From assembly GCA_017484005.1 (NCBI GenBank), contig JAFUTY010000070.1, positions 1 to 48,993 of the forward strand: a DNA stretch of 48,993 nucleotides, read 5' to 3'. Source of the DNA: Selenomonadaceae bacterium (GTDB lineage Bacteria > Bacillota > Negativicutes > Selenomonadales > Selenomonadaceae). The translations under genes and the position numbers were made by a program. The notes beneath the pieces are model-generated. The model did no database searches and had not been told where the DNA came from. It saw nothing but the letters and a program-made list of their open reading frames with translations. Positions 41,832 to 48,993 of this stretch are shown one piece after another; position 1 is the stretch's first letter, and every line of letters begins with the position of its first letter.

Positions 41832-42632
41832 ATGAAAATCATTGACGCACATCTGCATTTCGTCGAGCATGAAATGTATTTTGATCGAATCGCAATCGCC
41901 GCGGGACATGAAAATTCCGAGAAACATCTGCGAAAAATGTATCGAGAGCTCGGAATGATTCATGGAATCGTCATGGGAAATCGAACGCTCGCCCTGGAAG
42001 ATCATATTTATCCGGAGTTTTTGAGTTATTGCATTGGGCTTGACAATTCTGTCTGGAATTCAATTGATCTAAATTTGATCGAAAAACATCTTCAGCGTCG
42101 AAGCTGCGTCGGAATCAAACTTTATCCTGGATATCTGCATTTCTATATCTATGACAATTCGCTCGCGCCGCTGTATCGAATCGCGGAAAATTTCAATAAG
42201 CCAATCGCGGTGCATACTGGATTAACTGCTGGAAATTCATACACCGTTCCGAAATATTGTGAGCCTCAAGTCATTGGAATCGCCGCGGAAAAATTTCCCA
42301 AAAATCGATTCGTCATGTGTCATTTTGGCGAGCCGATGTTTAAAGAAGCGTCACAAGTCCTAAAAAATTTCAAGAATGTCTCGGCAGATTTATCCGGAAT
42401 GCTCGAGGGACGAATGTCGAAATCGAGTTTTCCAGATTCATACATCCGGACGCTTAAAGATTCACTGAGATCAATTGGCGACTGGGATCGATTGATGTTC
42501 GGAACAGATTTCCCACTCGCAAATTTGAAAAATTATATCGAATTCACAAAATCGATTATCCCTTCGACGGAATGGGAAAAGATTTTCAATTTGAATGCGG
42601 CGCGAATTTATCGATTGGAGAATTTTTCATGA
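41832..42632 (+). CDS. Amidohydrolase-family TIM-barrel protein
   Basis: This 266-residue protein starts MKIIDAHLHF, with the metal-binding H-x-H. It has GIKLYPGY (carboxylated or substrate Lys region), PIAVHTGLT, FVMCHFGEP and GTDFPLAN, the conserved His and Asp ligands of the amidohydrolase 2 family, which includes decarboxylases and lactonases. Substrate unknown. It is followed by a four-base-overlapping paralogue. The start is ATG 41832. Confidence 0.82.
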   Translation: MKIIDAHLHFVEHEMYFDRIAIAAGHENSEKHLRKMYRELGMIHGIVMGNRTLALEDHIYPEFLSYCIGLDNSVWNSIDLNLIEKHLQRRSCVGIKLYPGYLHFYIYDNSLAPLYRIAENFNKPIAVHTGLTAGNSYTVPKYCEPQVIGIAAEKFPKNRFVMCHFGEPMFKEASQVLKNFKNVSADLSGMLEGRMSKSSFPDSYIRTLKDSLRSIGDWDRLMFGTDFPLANLKNYIEFTKSIIPSTEWEKIFNLNAARIYRLENFS

Positions 42633-43426
42633 AAATCATTGACGCACATCTGTCATTCGTTCCAGACTCTGAATATTTGAGCCAGCTTGCAATTGAATCG
42701 GGGCATCAGAATTCCGCGGAATATTTGATCAAAATTTATCGCGATCTAGGAATCGAGCGCGGGATTGTCATGGGAACTCCCTCGCTCGAATTCAAAAAAT
42801 ATCCTCGATTTTTGAGTTATTGCGTCGGGCTTGATAATTGTGAATGGAAGTCTCAAGATTGGCAAAAGAATCTCGAATTGATAGAAAAACATCTTAAGAA
42901 TCGCGAATGTGTCGGGATCAAACTTTATCCAGGATATTGGGATTTTTTTATTGATGATGAATCGCTCGCACCGATTTATAAGCTCGCTGAAAAATTCAAT
43001 AAACCTATCGCGATTCATGCGGGATTGACTTCGAATGAGAATTTCGATGTTCCGATTTTCTGCAGTCCAGAAGTTTTTCGAAAAGCCGCTGAAAAATTTC
43101 CAAATAATCGATTCGTCATGTGTCACTTCGCGCAGCCATTATTCAGACAAGCCGCTAGACTCATGAAAAAATTTCCAAATATCGCGACGGATTTATCGGG
43201 AATTCTCGAGGGACAGATGTCTGTGAAAAGTTTCGATGAAAATTATTTATGGATTTTCCGCGATTCGCTCGAGCTGATTGGCGATTTCGACAGAATCATG
43301 TTCGGAACAGATTTCCCGCTCGCGAATATTCAAAACTGCATTGAATTTGTCAAATCGATTGTGCCGGAATCTGAATGGGAAAAAGTTTTTTACTATAATG
43401 CTGTCAAAATTTACAATCTGAGGTGA
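42629..43426 (+). CDS. Amidohydrolase-family paralogue lacking the second His of HxH
   Basis: This protein is plainly related along its whole length to the preceding one: GIKLYPGY, PIAIHAGLT, FVMCHFAQP and GTDFPLAN are all kept. The first motif is DAHLSF instead of DAHLHF, so one metal ligand is replaced by Ser. It may bind one metal, use another ligand, or have become non-catalytic and pair with the intact copy. The start was set at ATG 42629 (GGAGAATTTTTC upstream), overlapping the previous stop by four bases. Confidence 0.82.
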   Translation: MKIIDAHLSFVPDSEYLSQLAIESGHQNSAEYLIKIYRDLGIERGIVMGTPSLEFKKYPRFLSYCVGLDNCEWKSQDWQKNLELIEKHLKNRECVGIKLYPGYWDFFIDDESLAPIYKLAEKFNKPIAIHAGLTSNENFDVPIFCSPEVFRKAAEKFPNNRFVMCHFAQPLFRQAARLMKKFPNIATDLSGILEGQMSVKSFDENYLWIFRDSLELIGDFDRIMFGTDFPLANIQNCIEFVKSIVPESEWEKVFYYNAVKIYNLR

Positions 43427-43430
43427 TTCT

Positions 43431-44483
43431 ATGCTCAAAAATTTTCTTACATTTATAATCGCGATGCTTGCGTCGATGAATCTAGTTCAAGCGCATGCAA
43501 ATCTGTGGTACGATCTCAACACGAATTTCGAATCGATTCAATCTGTCGCGATTCTGCCGCTCGAAGATCCATTCAACAGCAAAATCGATGAATTCTATCT
43601 CAATGAAAAATTGTCGAAGGAATTCAAAAAGATCAATTTCCTCGTGACAAATGATCCATCCGATGCAGATTTTTACATCGTTCCGCGAATTATTCAGCAT
43701 GATATTCAAACAGATATCTCGCCGGCAGTTGAAATTTCAATCCCGATGAAAACTTGGACAGAGATTTCAGACAGTCCTCACGCTGGAACTTTCACTGATC
43801 GAACTTGGACTGAATATCATTTGATTCCGGAGAAAACGATTTTCACTCGAACAATTGCGCTCGAATTCAATCTCTTCGATTCAAGCGGCAATTCGATTTT
43901 GAGATTCAGTTCGAATGATTTCAATGTGACTGCGGAAAAATTTTATAAAAACTCCGTCAATGAATTCTGCAAGGAGTTCAAACGTATTAACAAATCTGAT
44001 AAAAAATCTAAGAAACAAAAGTTCTCGATTCAAATCGGTGAAATCGGATCTCCAATGGAAGATTTTGTTTTCTATCTCGAGCGTGACAATCTGAAAAATG
44101 TGAGTTTCATCGATTCAAATGCAGATTATGAAATTCAAGGCGAGATTCGAAATTCAAGTCTCGATTTTCAATGGATTCCTCCAAATGCAACGACGAGCGA
44201 TGAATTGATTCGCACCGATGAATTTCCATGGGAAGATCGCAATGGCAAGGAACATAAGGAAAAGCGGAAATATTATCGAACGAAGATCGAGGATCATTAT
44301 GGATATTGGTCAGCGAAGGCAAATGTTTCAGTGGTTTTCAATCTCGTCGATTTGAATTCTGGACGCACTGTCGTTCAATTTTCTCAAACAACATCTGACG
44401 ACAAGCAAATCGATGCGCTTCATCATCTCGTCGAAGATTTTTATAAAAAAGTCAACAAATATCTGAAGGATGCAAAGTCATGA
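43431..44483 (+). CDS. Secreted protein with two related halves
   Basis: I do not recognise a family. A signal peptide (FLTFIIAMLASMNLVQA) leads a 350-residue protein. The first half (VAILPLEDPF near 42; DADFYIVPRI; the T-W-T-E segment; ALEFNLFD) and second half (NADYEIQGEI; DFQWIPP; NVSVVFNLVD) share a beta-rich layout, suggesting an internal duplication. It may be periplasmic; no lipobox Cys is seen. It overlaps ybaK by four bases. Confidence 0.65.
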   Translation: MLKNFLTFIIAMLASMNLVQAHANLWYDLNTNFESIQSVAILPLEDPFNSKIDEFYLNEKLSKEFKKINFLVTNDPSDADFYIVPRIIQHDIQTDISPAVEISIPMKTWTEISDSPHAGTFTDRTWTEYHLIPEKTIFTRTIALEFNLFDSSGNSILRFSSNDFNVTAEKFYKNSVNEFCKEFKRINKSDKKSKKQKFSIQIGEIGSPMEDFVFYLERDNLKNVSFIDSNADYEIQGEIRNSSLDFQWIPPNATTSDELIRTDEFPWEDRNGKEHKEKRKYYRTKIEDHYGYWSAKANVSVVFNLVDLNSGRTVVQFSQTTSDDKQIDALHHLVEDFYKKVNKYLKDAKS

Positions 44484-44959
44484 AGAAAGTTAATAAAACC
44501 AATGCCGCCCGAATTCTAGATCGGCTGGGAATTCAATACGATCTGGTGACGTATGAAGTTGATGAAGAAGATCTCTCGGCGATTCATGTTGCGGAAATTA
44601 CTGGAATGGATATCTCGATGATTTTCAAAACGCTTGTCTCGCGCGGCGATCGATCTGGAATAATTTTTGCCGTGATTCCTGGAGGTCTCGAAGTCGATCT
44701 GAAACTTTTAGCGTCGGCATCTGGAAATAAACGAGTCGAACTTGTTCCATTGAAAGAAGTTTTGCCGTTGACTGGATACATTCGCGGAGGATGCTCGCCT
44801 CTCGGTGCAAAGAAAAATTATCCAGTGTATTTGGATTCTCGCGCGATGGATTTGGAAAAAATCTCGATTTCAGCTGGAAAACGCGGCGAGCAGATCATTT
44901 TAAAACCGAGCGATCTGATTCAAGCGACTCAAGCGACAGTCGCAGAAATTGCAAAATGA
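44480..44959 (+). CDS. ybaK: Cys-tRNA(Pro) deacylase
   Basis: It hydrolyses mischarged aminoacyl-tRNA (Cys-tRNA-Pro) or a related one. Landmarks are FKTLVSRG, VIPGGLEVDLKLLASASGNKRV and GYIRGGCSPLGAKK, all of the YbaK/EbsC family. At 159 residues it is full length. It starts inside the stop of the preceding gene (ATGA) and is followed by thrC after a few bases. Confidence 0.92.
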   Translation: MKKVNKTNAARILDRLGIQYDLVTYEVDEEDLSAIHVAEITGMDISMIFKTLVSRGDRSGIIFAVIPGGLEVDLKLLASASGNKRVELVPLKEVLPLTGYIRGGCSPLGAKKNYPVYLDSRAMDLEKISISAGKRGEQIILKPSDLIQATQATVAEIAK

Positions 44960-44971
44960 GGAGTGAATCGA

Positions 44972-46465
44972 ATGCCTGAATATATCAGTACTCGCGGCGG
45001 AGAAAATCCAATTTCATCTGCCGAAGCGATTATCAAAGGAATTGCGGAAGATGGAGGATTATTTGTCCCGACTGAAATTCCCAAAATTCCTCGAAATTTT
45101 ATCAATCAACTTTGCGAGGGAGATTATGAATTTCGCGCGGAAAATGTTCTCGGACAATTTTTGACAGACTACACCGATACAGAAATCACGACATGCGTTG
45201 CTCGAGCTTATGGCGGAAGTCGATTTGATAATCCTCGCCGTGCACCATTGCGAGTTATCGGCGATTCATTCAGCGTCCTCGAGCTTTGGCATGGACCTAC
45301 CAGCGCGTTCAAAGACATGGCTCTTCAAATTCTCCCGCATCTGCTAAATAAAGCGATGAAAAAACTCAATGAGAAAAATCAAATCATGATTCTCGTCGCG
45401 ACTTCTGGAGACACTGGAAAAGCTGCTCTCGAGGGATTTGCAAATGTTCGCGGTATAAAAATTCTAGTTTTTTATCCAGATGGTGGAGTCAGCAAGATTC
45501 AGCGGCTTCAAATGGTGACTCAAGTCGGTAAAAATGTTGAAGTCATTGGAGTCAATGGAAATTTCGATGACGCTCAAAATGGAGTCAAAAAGATTTTCAA
45601 CGATCGCGATTTCAATTCAAAACTCGAAAATCTCGGTGTGAAATTATCTTCGGCGAATTCAATAAACTGGGGCAGATTAGTTCCACAGATCGTTTATTAT
45701 TTTTCAGCATATGCAGATCTTTTAGCGCGGCAGAAAATCCAAAATGGTGAGGAGATCAATTTCTGCGTTCCGACTGGAAATTTTGGAAACATTTTGGCTG
45801 CATATTATGCCAAGCGAATGGGATTGCCGATTCATAAATTGATCTGCGCGTCGAATCGAAACGATGTGCTCACAGATTTTTTCAGAACTGGGAAATATGA
45901 TCGGAATCGAGAATTTTTCAAAACGATCTCGCCATCAATGGATATTTTGATTTCGAGCAATTTGGAGAGGCTTTTATATCACGAGACGGGAGATTCCGCG
46001 CGAGTCAAAAAATTCATGGAAGATCTTTCGACGACCGGATCTTACGAGATCGATTCGGAACTTCATGAAAAATTGAAATCGATATTCTGGGCAGATTTTG
46101 CAGCGGAAGATGAAACGCTCGATACAATTCGCCGAGTTTTCAATTCACAAAAATATCTGCTCGATACTCATTCCGCCGTCGCATGGAATGTCGCGGAGAA
46201 ATATCAAACGGCAACTGGAGATCATCGTCCGCTTGTCGTTGTATCAACTGCAAGCCCATATAAATTTTCGCCGAGTGTTTTACAAGCTCTCGGAAAACGT
46301 CTCAATGATATGGATGAATTTAAAATGCTCGAGCGTCTGCATGAAATCAGTGAAATCCCGATTCCAAAACATTTCATCGATCTTCAATCTGCCGCTGAAA
46401 TTCACACTTCGATCTGTGAGAAAAATGAAATGGAATTCCGTGTTGAAAGATTTGCGAATCCTTGA
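44972..46465 (+). CDS. thrC: Threonine synthase
   Basis: This PLP enzyme converts O-phosphohomoserine to threonine. The PLP lysine is in HGPTSAFKDMALQ (Lys114), and VATSGDTGKAALEGF and VPTGNFGNILAAYYAKRMG follow, all typical. At 497 residues it belongs to the longer bacterial form. The start was set at ATG 44972, eight bases after GAGGAG; an in-frame GTG at 44963 lies in the ribosome site. The pckA promoter -35 overlaps its stop codon. Confidence 0.95.
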   Translation: MPEYISTRGGENPISSAEAIIKGIAEDGGLFVPTEIPKIPRNFINQLCEGDYEFRAENVLGQFLTDYTDTEITTCVARAYGGSRFDNPRRAPLRVIGDSFSVLELWHGPTSAFKDMALQILPHLLNKAMKKLNEKNQIMILVATSGDTGKAALEGFANVRGIKILVFYPDGGVSKIQRLQMVTQVGKNVEVIGVNGNFDDAQNGVKKIFNDRDFNSKLENLGVKLSSANSINWGRLVPQIVYYFSAYADLLARQKIQNGEEINFCVPTGNFGNILAAYYAKRMGLPIHKLICASNRNDVLTDFFRTGKYDRNREFFKTISPSMDILISSNLERLLYHETGDSARVKKFMEDLSTTGSYEIDSELHEKLKSIFWADFAAEDETLDTIRRVFNSQKYLLDTHSAVAWNVAEKYQTATGDHRPLVVVSTASPYKFSPSVLQALGKRLNDMDEFKMLERLHEISEIPIPKHFIDLQSAAEIHTSICEKNEMEFRVERFANP

Positions 46466-46490
46466 CACTCGCCGAGTTTGTGACTAAACT
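46462..46490 (+). promoter_or_regulatory. Promoter of pckA
   Basis: TTGACA overlaps the thrC stop, followed by a 17-bp spacer and TAAACT, about 40 bases before the pckA ATG. Confidence 0.65.
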
Positions 46491-46532
46491 TAAATCAGAT
46501 CCAAAACATTTTTAATAGGAGGAAAAAAATCT

Positions 46533-48137
46533 ATGCCAAGTCTCGATCTCTCAAAATATGGAATCACTGGCGTCAAAGAAGTTTTCTACAATCCGACTTA
46601 TGAAGTTCTCTTCAATCACGAGATGGATCCTTCACTCACCGGATTTGACAAAGGTCAGGAAACTGAACTCGGCGCAATCAACGTTATGACTGGAGTTTTC
46701 ACTGGTCGCTCGCCAAAAGACAAATTCATCGTTATGGATGAAAATTCCAAAGACACCGTCTGGTGGACAACTCCGGAATATCCAAATGACAATCATCCTG
46801 CATCGAAAGAGACTTGGGATGCTGTCAAAAAGCTCGCGATTCAAGAACTCTCAAACAAAACTCTTTATGTCGTCGATGGATTCTGCGGAACTCATAAAGA
46901 CACCCGCATGAAGATTCGTTTCATCGTCGAAGTTGCATGGCAGGCTCATTTCGTCACGAACATGTTCATTCGTCCGAAAAATCAAGCGGAATTCGATCAA
47001 GAGCCGGATTTCGTCGTCTACAACGCATCGAAAGCTAAAGTCGAGAATTTCAAAGAGCTCGGTTTGAATTCTGATACTGCAGTCGTTTTCAACGTCACAA
47101 GCAAAGAGCAGGTCATTCTCAACACTTGGTACGGCGGCGAGATGAAGAAGGGCATGTTCTCAATGATGAACTATTTCCTGCCGCTCAAAGGAATCGCTGC
47201 GATGCACTGCTCCGCTAACACCGATATGAACGGCGAGAACACTGCGATCTTCTTCGGACTTTCCGGAACTGGAAAAACTACTCTTTCAACAGATCCAAAA
47301 CGTCTGTTGATCGGCGATGACGAGCATGGCTGGGATGATACCGGAGTCTTTAATTTCGAAGGCGGCTGCTATGCTAAAGTTATCAACCTCGATGCAGAAG
47401 CTGAGCCGGATATCTATGGCGCAATAACTCGCGATGCTCTCCTCGAGAATGTAACCGTTGATAAAGATGGCAAGATCGATTTCGCCGACAAATCTGTCAC
47501 TGAAAACACTCGCGTCAGCTATCCAATCTATCACATCAAAAACATCGTTCGTCCAGACAGCCATGGACCTGCCGCGAAATCAGTCATTTTCTTGAGCGCA
47601 GATGCATTTGGAGTTCTTCCTCCAGTCTCAATTCTCACTCCGGAACAAACAAAATATTATTTCCTCTCCGGATTCACTGCAAAACTCGCAGGAACTGAGC
47701 GCGGAATCACTGAACCAACTCCAACTTTCTCGGCATGCTTCGGGCAGGCATTCCTCGAACTTCATCCAACCAAATACGCGGAAGAGCTTGTCAAACGCAT
47801 GGAACAAAGCGGTGCAAAAGCCTATCTCGTCAACACTGGTTGGAATGGAACTGGCAAACGAATCTCGATCAAAGATACTCGCGGAATTATCGATGCAATT
47901 CTCGGCGGCGCGATTAAATCTGCTCCAACGAAAAAACTTCCGATCTTCGATTTCGAGATTCCAACGCAGCTCGAGGGCGTCGCAACAGAAATTCTCGATC
48001 CTCGCGACACTTACAAAGATCCTTCCGAATGGGATAAAAAAGCAAACGATCTTGCAAGCCGTTTCATCAAAAACTTCCATAAATATGAAGGCAATGAAAC
48101 AGGTAAAGCACTCGTTTCAGCTGGCCCAAAACTCTAA
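46533..48137 (+). CDS. pckA: Phosphoenolpyruvate carboxykinase (ATP)
   Basis: It interconverts oxaloacetate and PEP using ATP; in succinate- or propionate-forming anaerobes it often runs in the carboxylating direction. Landmarks are [15 protein letters not shown] (substrate loop), [20 protein letters not shown], the P-loop [21 protein letters not shown] (metal) and [13 protein letters not shown]. At 534 residues it is full length. The ribosome site is ATAGGAGGAA. Its Arg codons are almost all CGC/CGT, pointing to high expression. It is a single-gene unit with its own promoter and terminator. Confidence 0.96.
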   Translation: MPSLDLSKYGITGVKEVFYNPTYEVLFNHEMDPSLTGFDKGQETELGAINVMTGVFTGRSPKDKFIVMDENSKDTVWWTTPEYPNDNHPASKETWDAVKKLAIQELSNKTLYVVDGFCGTHKDTRMKIRFIVEVAWQAHFVTNMFIRPKNQAEFDQEPDFVVYNASKAKVENFKELGLNSDTAVVFNVTSKEQVILNTWYGGEMKKGMFSMMNYFLPLKGIAAMHCSANTDMNGENTAIFFGLSGTGKTTLSTDPKRLLIGDDEHGWDDTGVFNFEGGCYAKVINLDAEAEPDIYGAITRDALLENVTVDKDGKIDFADKSVTENTRVSYPIYHIKNIVRPDSHGPAAKSVIFLSADAFGVLPPVSILTPEQTKYYFLSGFTAKLAGTERGITEPTPTFSACFGQAFLELHPTKYAEELVKRMEQSGAKAYLVNTGWNGTGKRISIKDTRGIIDAILGGAIKSAPTKKLPIFDFEIPTQLEGVATEILDPRDTYKDPSEWDKKANDLASRFIKNFHKYEGNETGKALVSAGPKL

Positions 48138-48173
48138 TTCTCAATTCGCAATTTGATTCGGAAATAAAAAAGA

Positions 48174-48209
48174 GATCCCCAATCTCAAAACGAGGTTGGG
48201 GATCTTTTT
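48174..48209 (+). terminator. Terminator of pckA
   Basis: GATCCCCAATCTC pairs with GAGGTTGGGGATC around AAAAC, followed by T5. The left outer flank is TTCGGA (48157-48162) then an A run. Confidence 0.88.
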
Positions 48210-48380
48210 GATCTGGGAACTGGATTTTTTATCGACAGAGAATCTGTTGATGTTGAATTGTATGATCCACTATATTATTTCTCAACGGAAATGATTTTAG
48301 TCTCGGGTCGTTCAAAATTACACTCTCAGCTTGTATCAGATTCAAATATGTTGGAAGAGGAACGATTCAAAATTCACTAT
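48210..48380 (+). pseudogene. Possible gene fragment between two terminators
   Basis: In this stretch one plus frame reads protein-like sequence (VDVELYDPLYYFSTEMILVS, then LVSDSNMLEEERFKIHY) but has no start, no ribosome site and no stop before running into the next terminator. It may be the trace of a lost gene. Chance is not excluded. Confidence 0.25.
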
Positions 48381-48430
48381 AAAAAAAGATCCCCCAACTT
48401 CCGCATGGAAATCGAGGGATCTCTTTTTTT
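48381..48430. terminator. Terminator at the end of the right-edge gene
   Basis: GATCCC and GGGATC, with an inner TTCC/GGAA pairing, are flanked by A7 and T7. TTCGGA (48432-48437) touches the stop codon of the minus-strand gene. Confidence 0.8.
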
Positions 48431-48437
48431 GTTCGGA

Positions 48438-48993
48438 TTACGAACTAAAAGTATGATTCGAGAAATCTGCAGTATATTTTCCACTCGCCAAACTGAATTG
48501 AGTCATGTTTGTCCCGACAATATTCAAACTCGAATCGTCAATTGAAATGATCAATCCTGAATCAGTGAATTGAGTTGAGATTTCATCGAAACTGTAACTC
48601 GCAAAATCAATTGTATCAGTTGCATCTCCATTCGATATCGTCACATTCTGATTTGAAACTACATTCCGATTCGAAACAACTCTATTTACATGATGCATTT
48701 CGACAAATTCCCAAGTTGCATCGGTGCGAGTCGGCGAAGTATGAATTTCTCCATCTGAACCGTAATATGCAAATTTGACATCGTCATCTCTGAAATTCGA
48801 CTCGACGCTAATCATTTCATCTCCGACCATTCGAATGATTGTCCGCGATGTAAATGTATAATCTGATTCACTGCTACCAATCGTCGATCCTACATAGTAA
48901 ATAATCCCGCCATCGATACTTAGATTGTCAGATCCCACACTTTCGATTGTGATTGTCTGATTCTCATTTTGATTGAAATAGAAAATCACACTA
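48438..48993 (-). CDS. C-terminal part of a surface/repeat-type protein
   Basis: The frame is open to the window edge, so the gene starts outside. The visible 184 residues are rich in Ser, Thr, Asp, Asn and Ile in short beta-strand-like units (IDGGIIYYVGSTIGS; IIRMVGDEMISVES; DATDTIDFASYSFDEIS), with a local repeat VVSNRNVVSNQNV. This composition suits the tail of a large secreted or surface adhesin/RTX-like protein; no specific family was recognised. Confidence 0.6.
   Translation of the reverse strand, partial: SVIFYFNQNENQTITIESVGSDNLSIDGGIIYYVGSTIGSSESDYTFTSRTIIRMVGDEMISVESNFRDDDVKFAYYGSDGEIHTSPTRTDATWEFVEMHHVNRVVSNRNVVSNQNVTISNGDATDTIDFASYSFDEISTQFTDSGLIISIDDSSLNIVGTNMTQFSLASGKYTADFSNHTFSS

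Overview
The window comes from a low-to-moderate G+C bacterium that has both Firmicute-style and Gram-negative features. Firmicute-like features are strong GGAGG(TG) ribosome sites, frequent TTG/GTG starts, YitT, DUF4446 and fructose/cellobiose PTS permeases. Gram-negative features are a nearly complete ADP-heptose pathway, four GT9 heptosyltransferase-type enzymes, a short LptD and a VirK/YbjX protein. This combination points to a Negativicutes (Selenomonadales-like) diderm Firmicute; that placement is an inference from gene content. No rRNA, tRNA, CRISPR array or insertion sequence was seen.

Layout. 1-2.75 kb (minus): start of a probable glucose-6-phosphate isomerase, a phosphomannomutase/phosphoglucomutase, then a one-gene DUF488-like cassette lying between two near-identical 59-bp direct repeats. 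3-6.5 kb (plus): a YfhO-type membrane protein and an unrecognised Q/N-rich soluble protein. 13.5-6.5 kb (minus): an operon from a clear promoter at about 13.54 kb: map, a StrF+GT2 glycosyltransferase, a pyrophosphate-type phosphofructokinase, a second StrF+GT2 enzyme, and lysA. A WbaP-type initiating sugar transferase (minus) is divergent from a tandem GT9 pair (plus, 15-17.7 kb). 17.8-28.3 kb (plus): a tightly packed LPS operon: lptD, rfaE2, tag, waaC-like GT9, YrbL-like kinase, waaF-like GT9, rfaE1, hldD, gmhB, virK/ybjX-like, GT4, waaE-like GT2. gmhA is the one ADP-heptose step not found here.

28.3-34.2 kb: yitT (minus) with a long structured leader that ends in an intrinsic terminator, and a divergent fructose operon (fruK, a IIAB protein, IIABC FruA, TVP38/DedA-like). 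34.2-39 kb: DUF4446, an M23 peptidase, then a surface-modification locus with two homopolymeric tracts. C13 interrupts an FkbM methyltransferase (out of frame as sequenced) and G10 lies at codons 22-25 of a convergent radical SAM gene (in frame as sequenced), with a hexapeptide acetyltransferase between them. This looks like a pair of independent phase switches and is the most striking feature of the window. 39-40.3 kb: an orphan cellobiose-type PTS IIC. 41.1-46.5 kb: three tandem tiny secreted proline-rich proteins, two paralogous amidohydrolases (one missing a metal-ligand His), a two-half secreted protein, ybaK and thrC. 46.5-48.1 kb: ATP-dependent PEP carboxykinase. The right edge holds the C-terminal part of a surface-type protein (minus).

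Across the window, intrinsic terminators share an unusual outer motif (TTCGGA just beyond the A and T tracts). The low-expression cell-surface genes use the Arg codon CGA heavily, whereas PEP carboxykinase almost avoids it.
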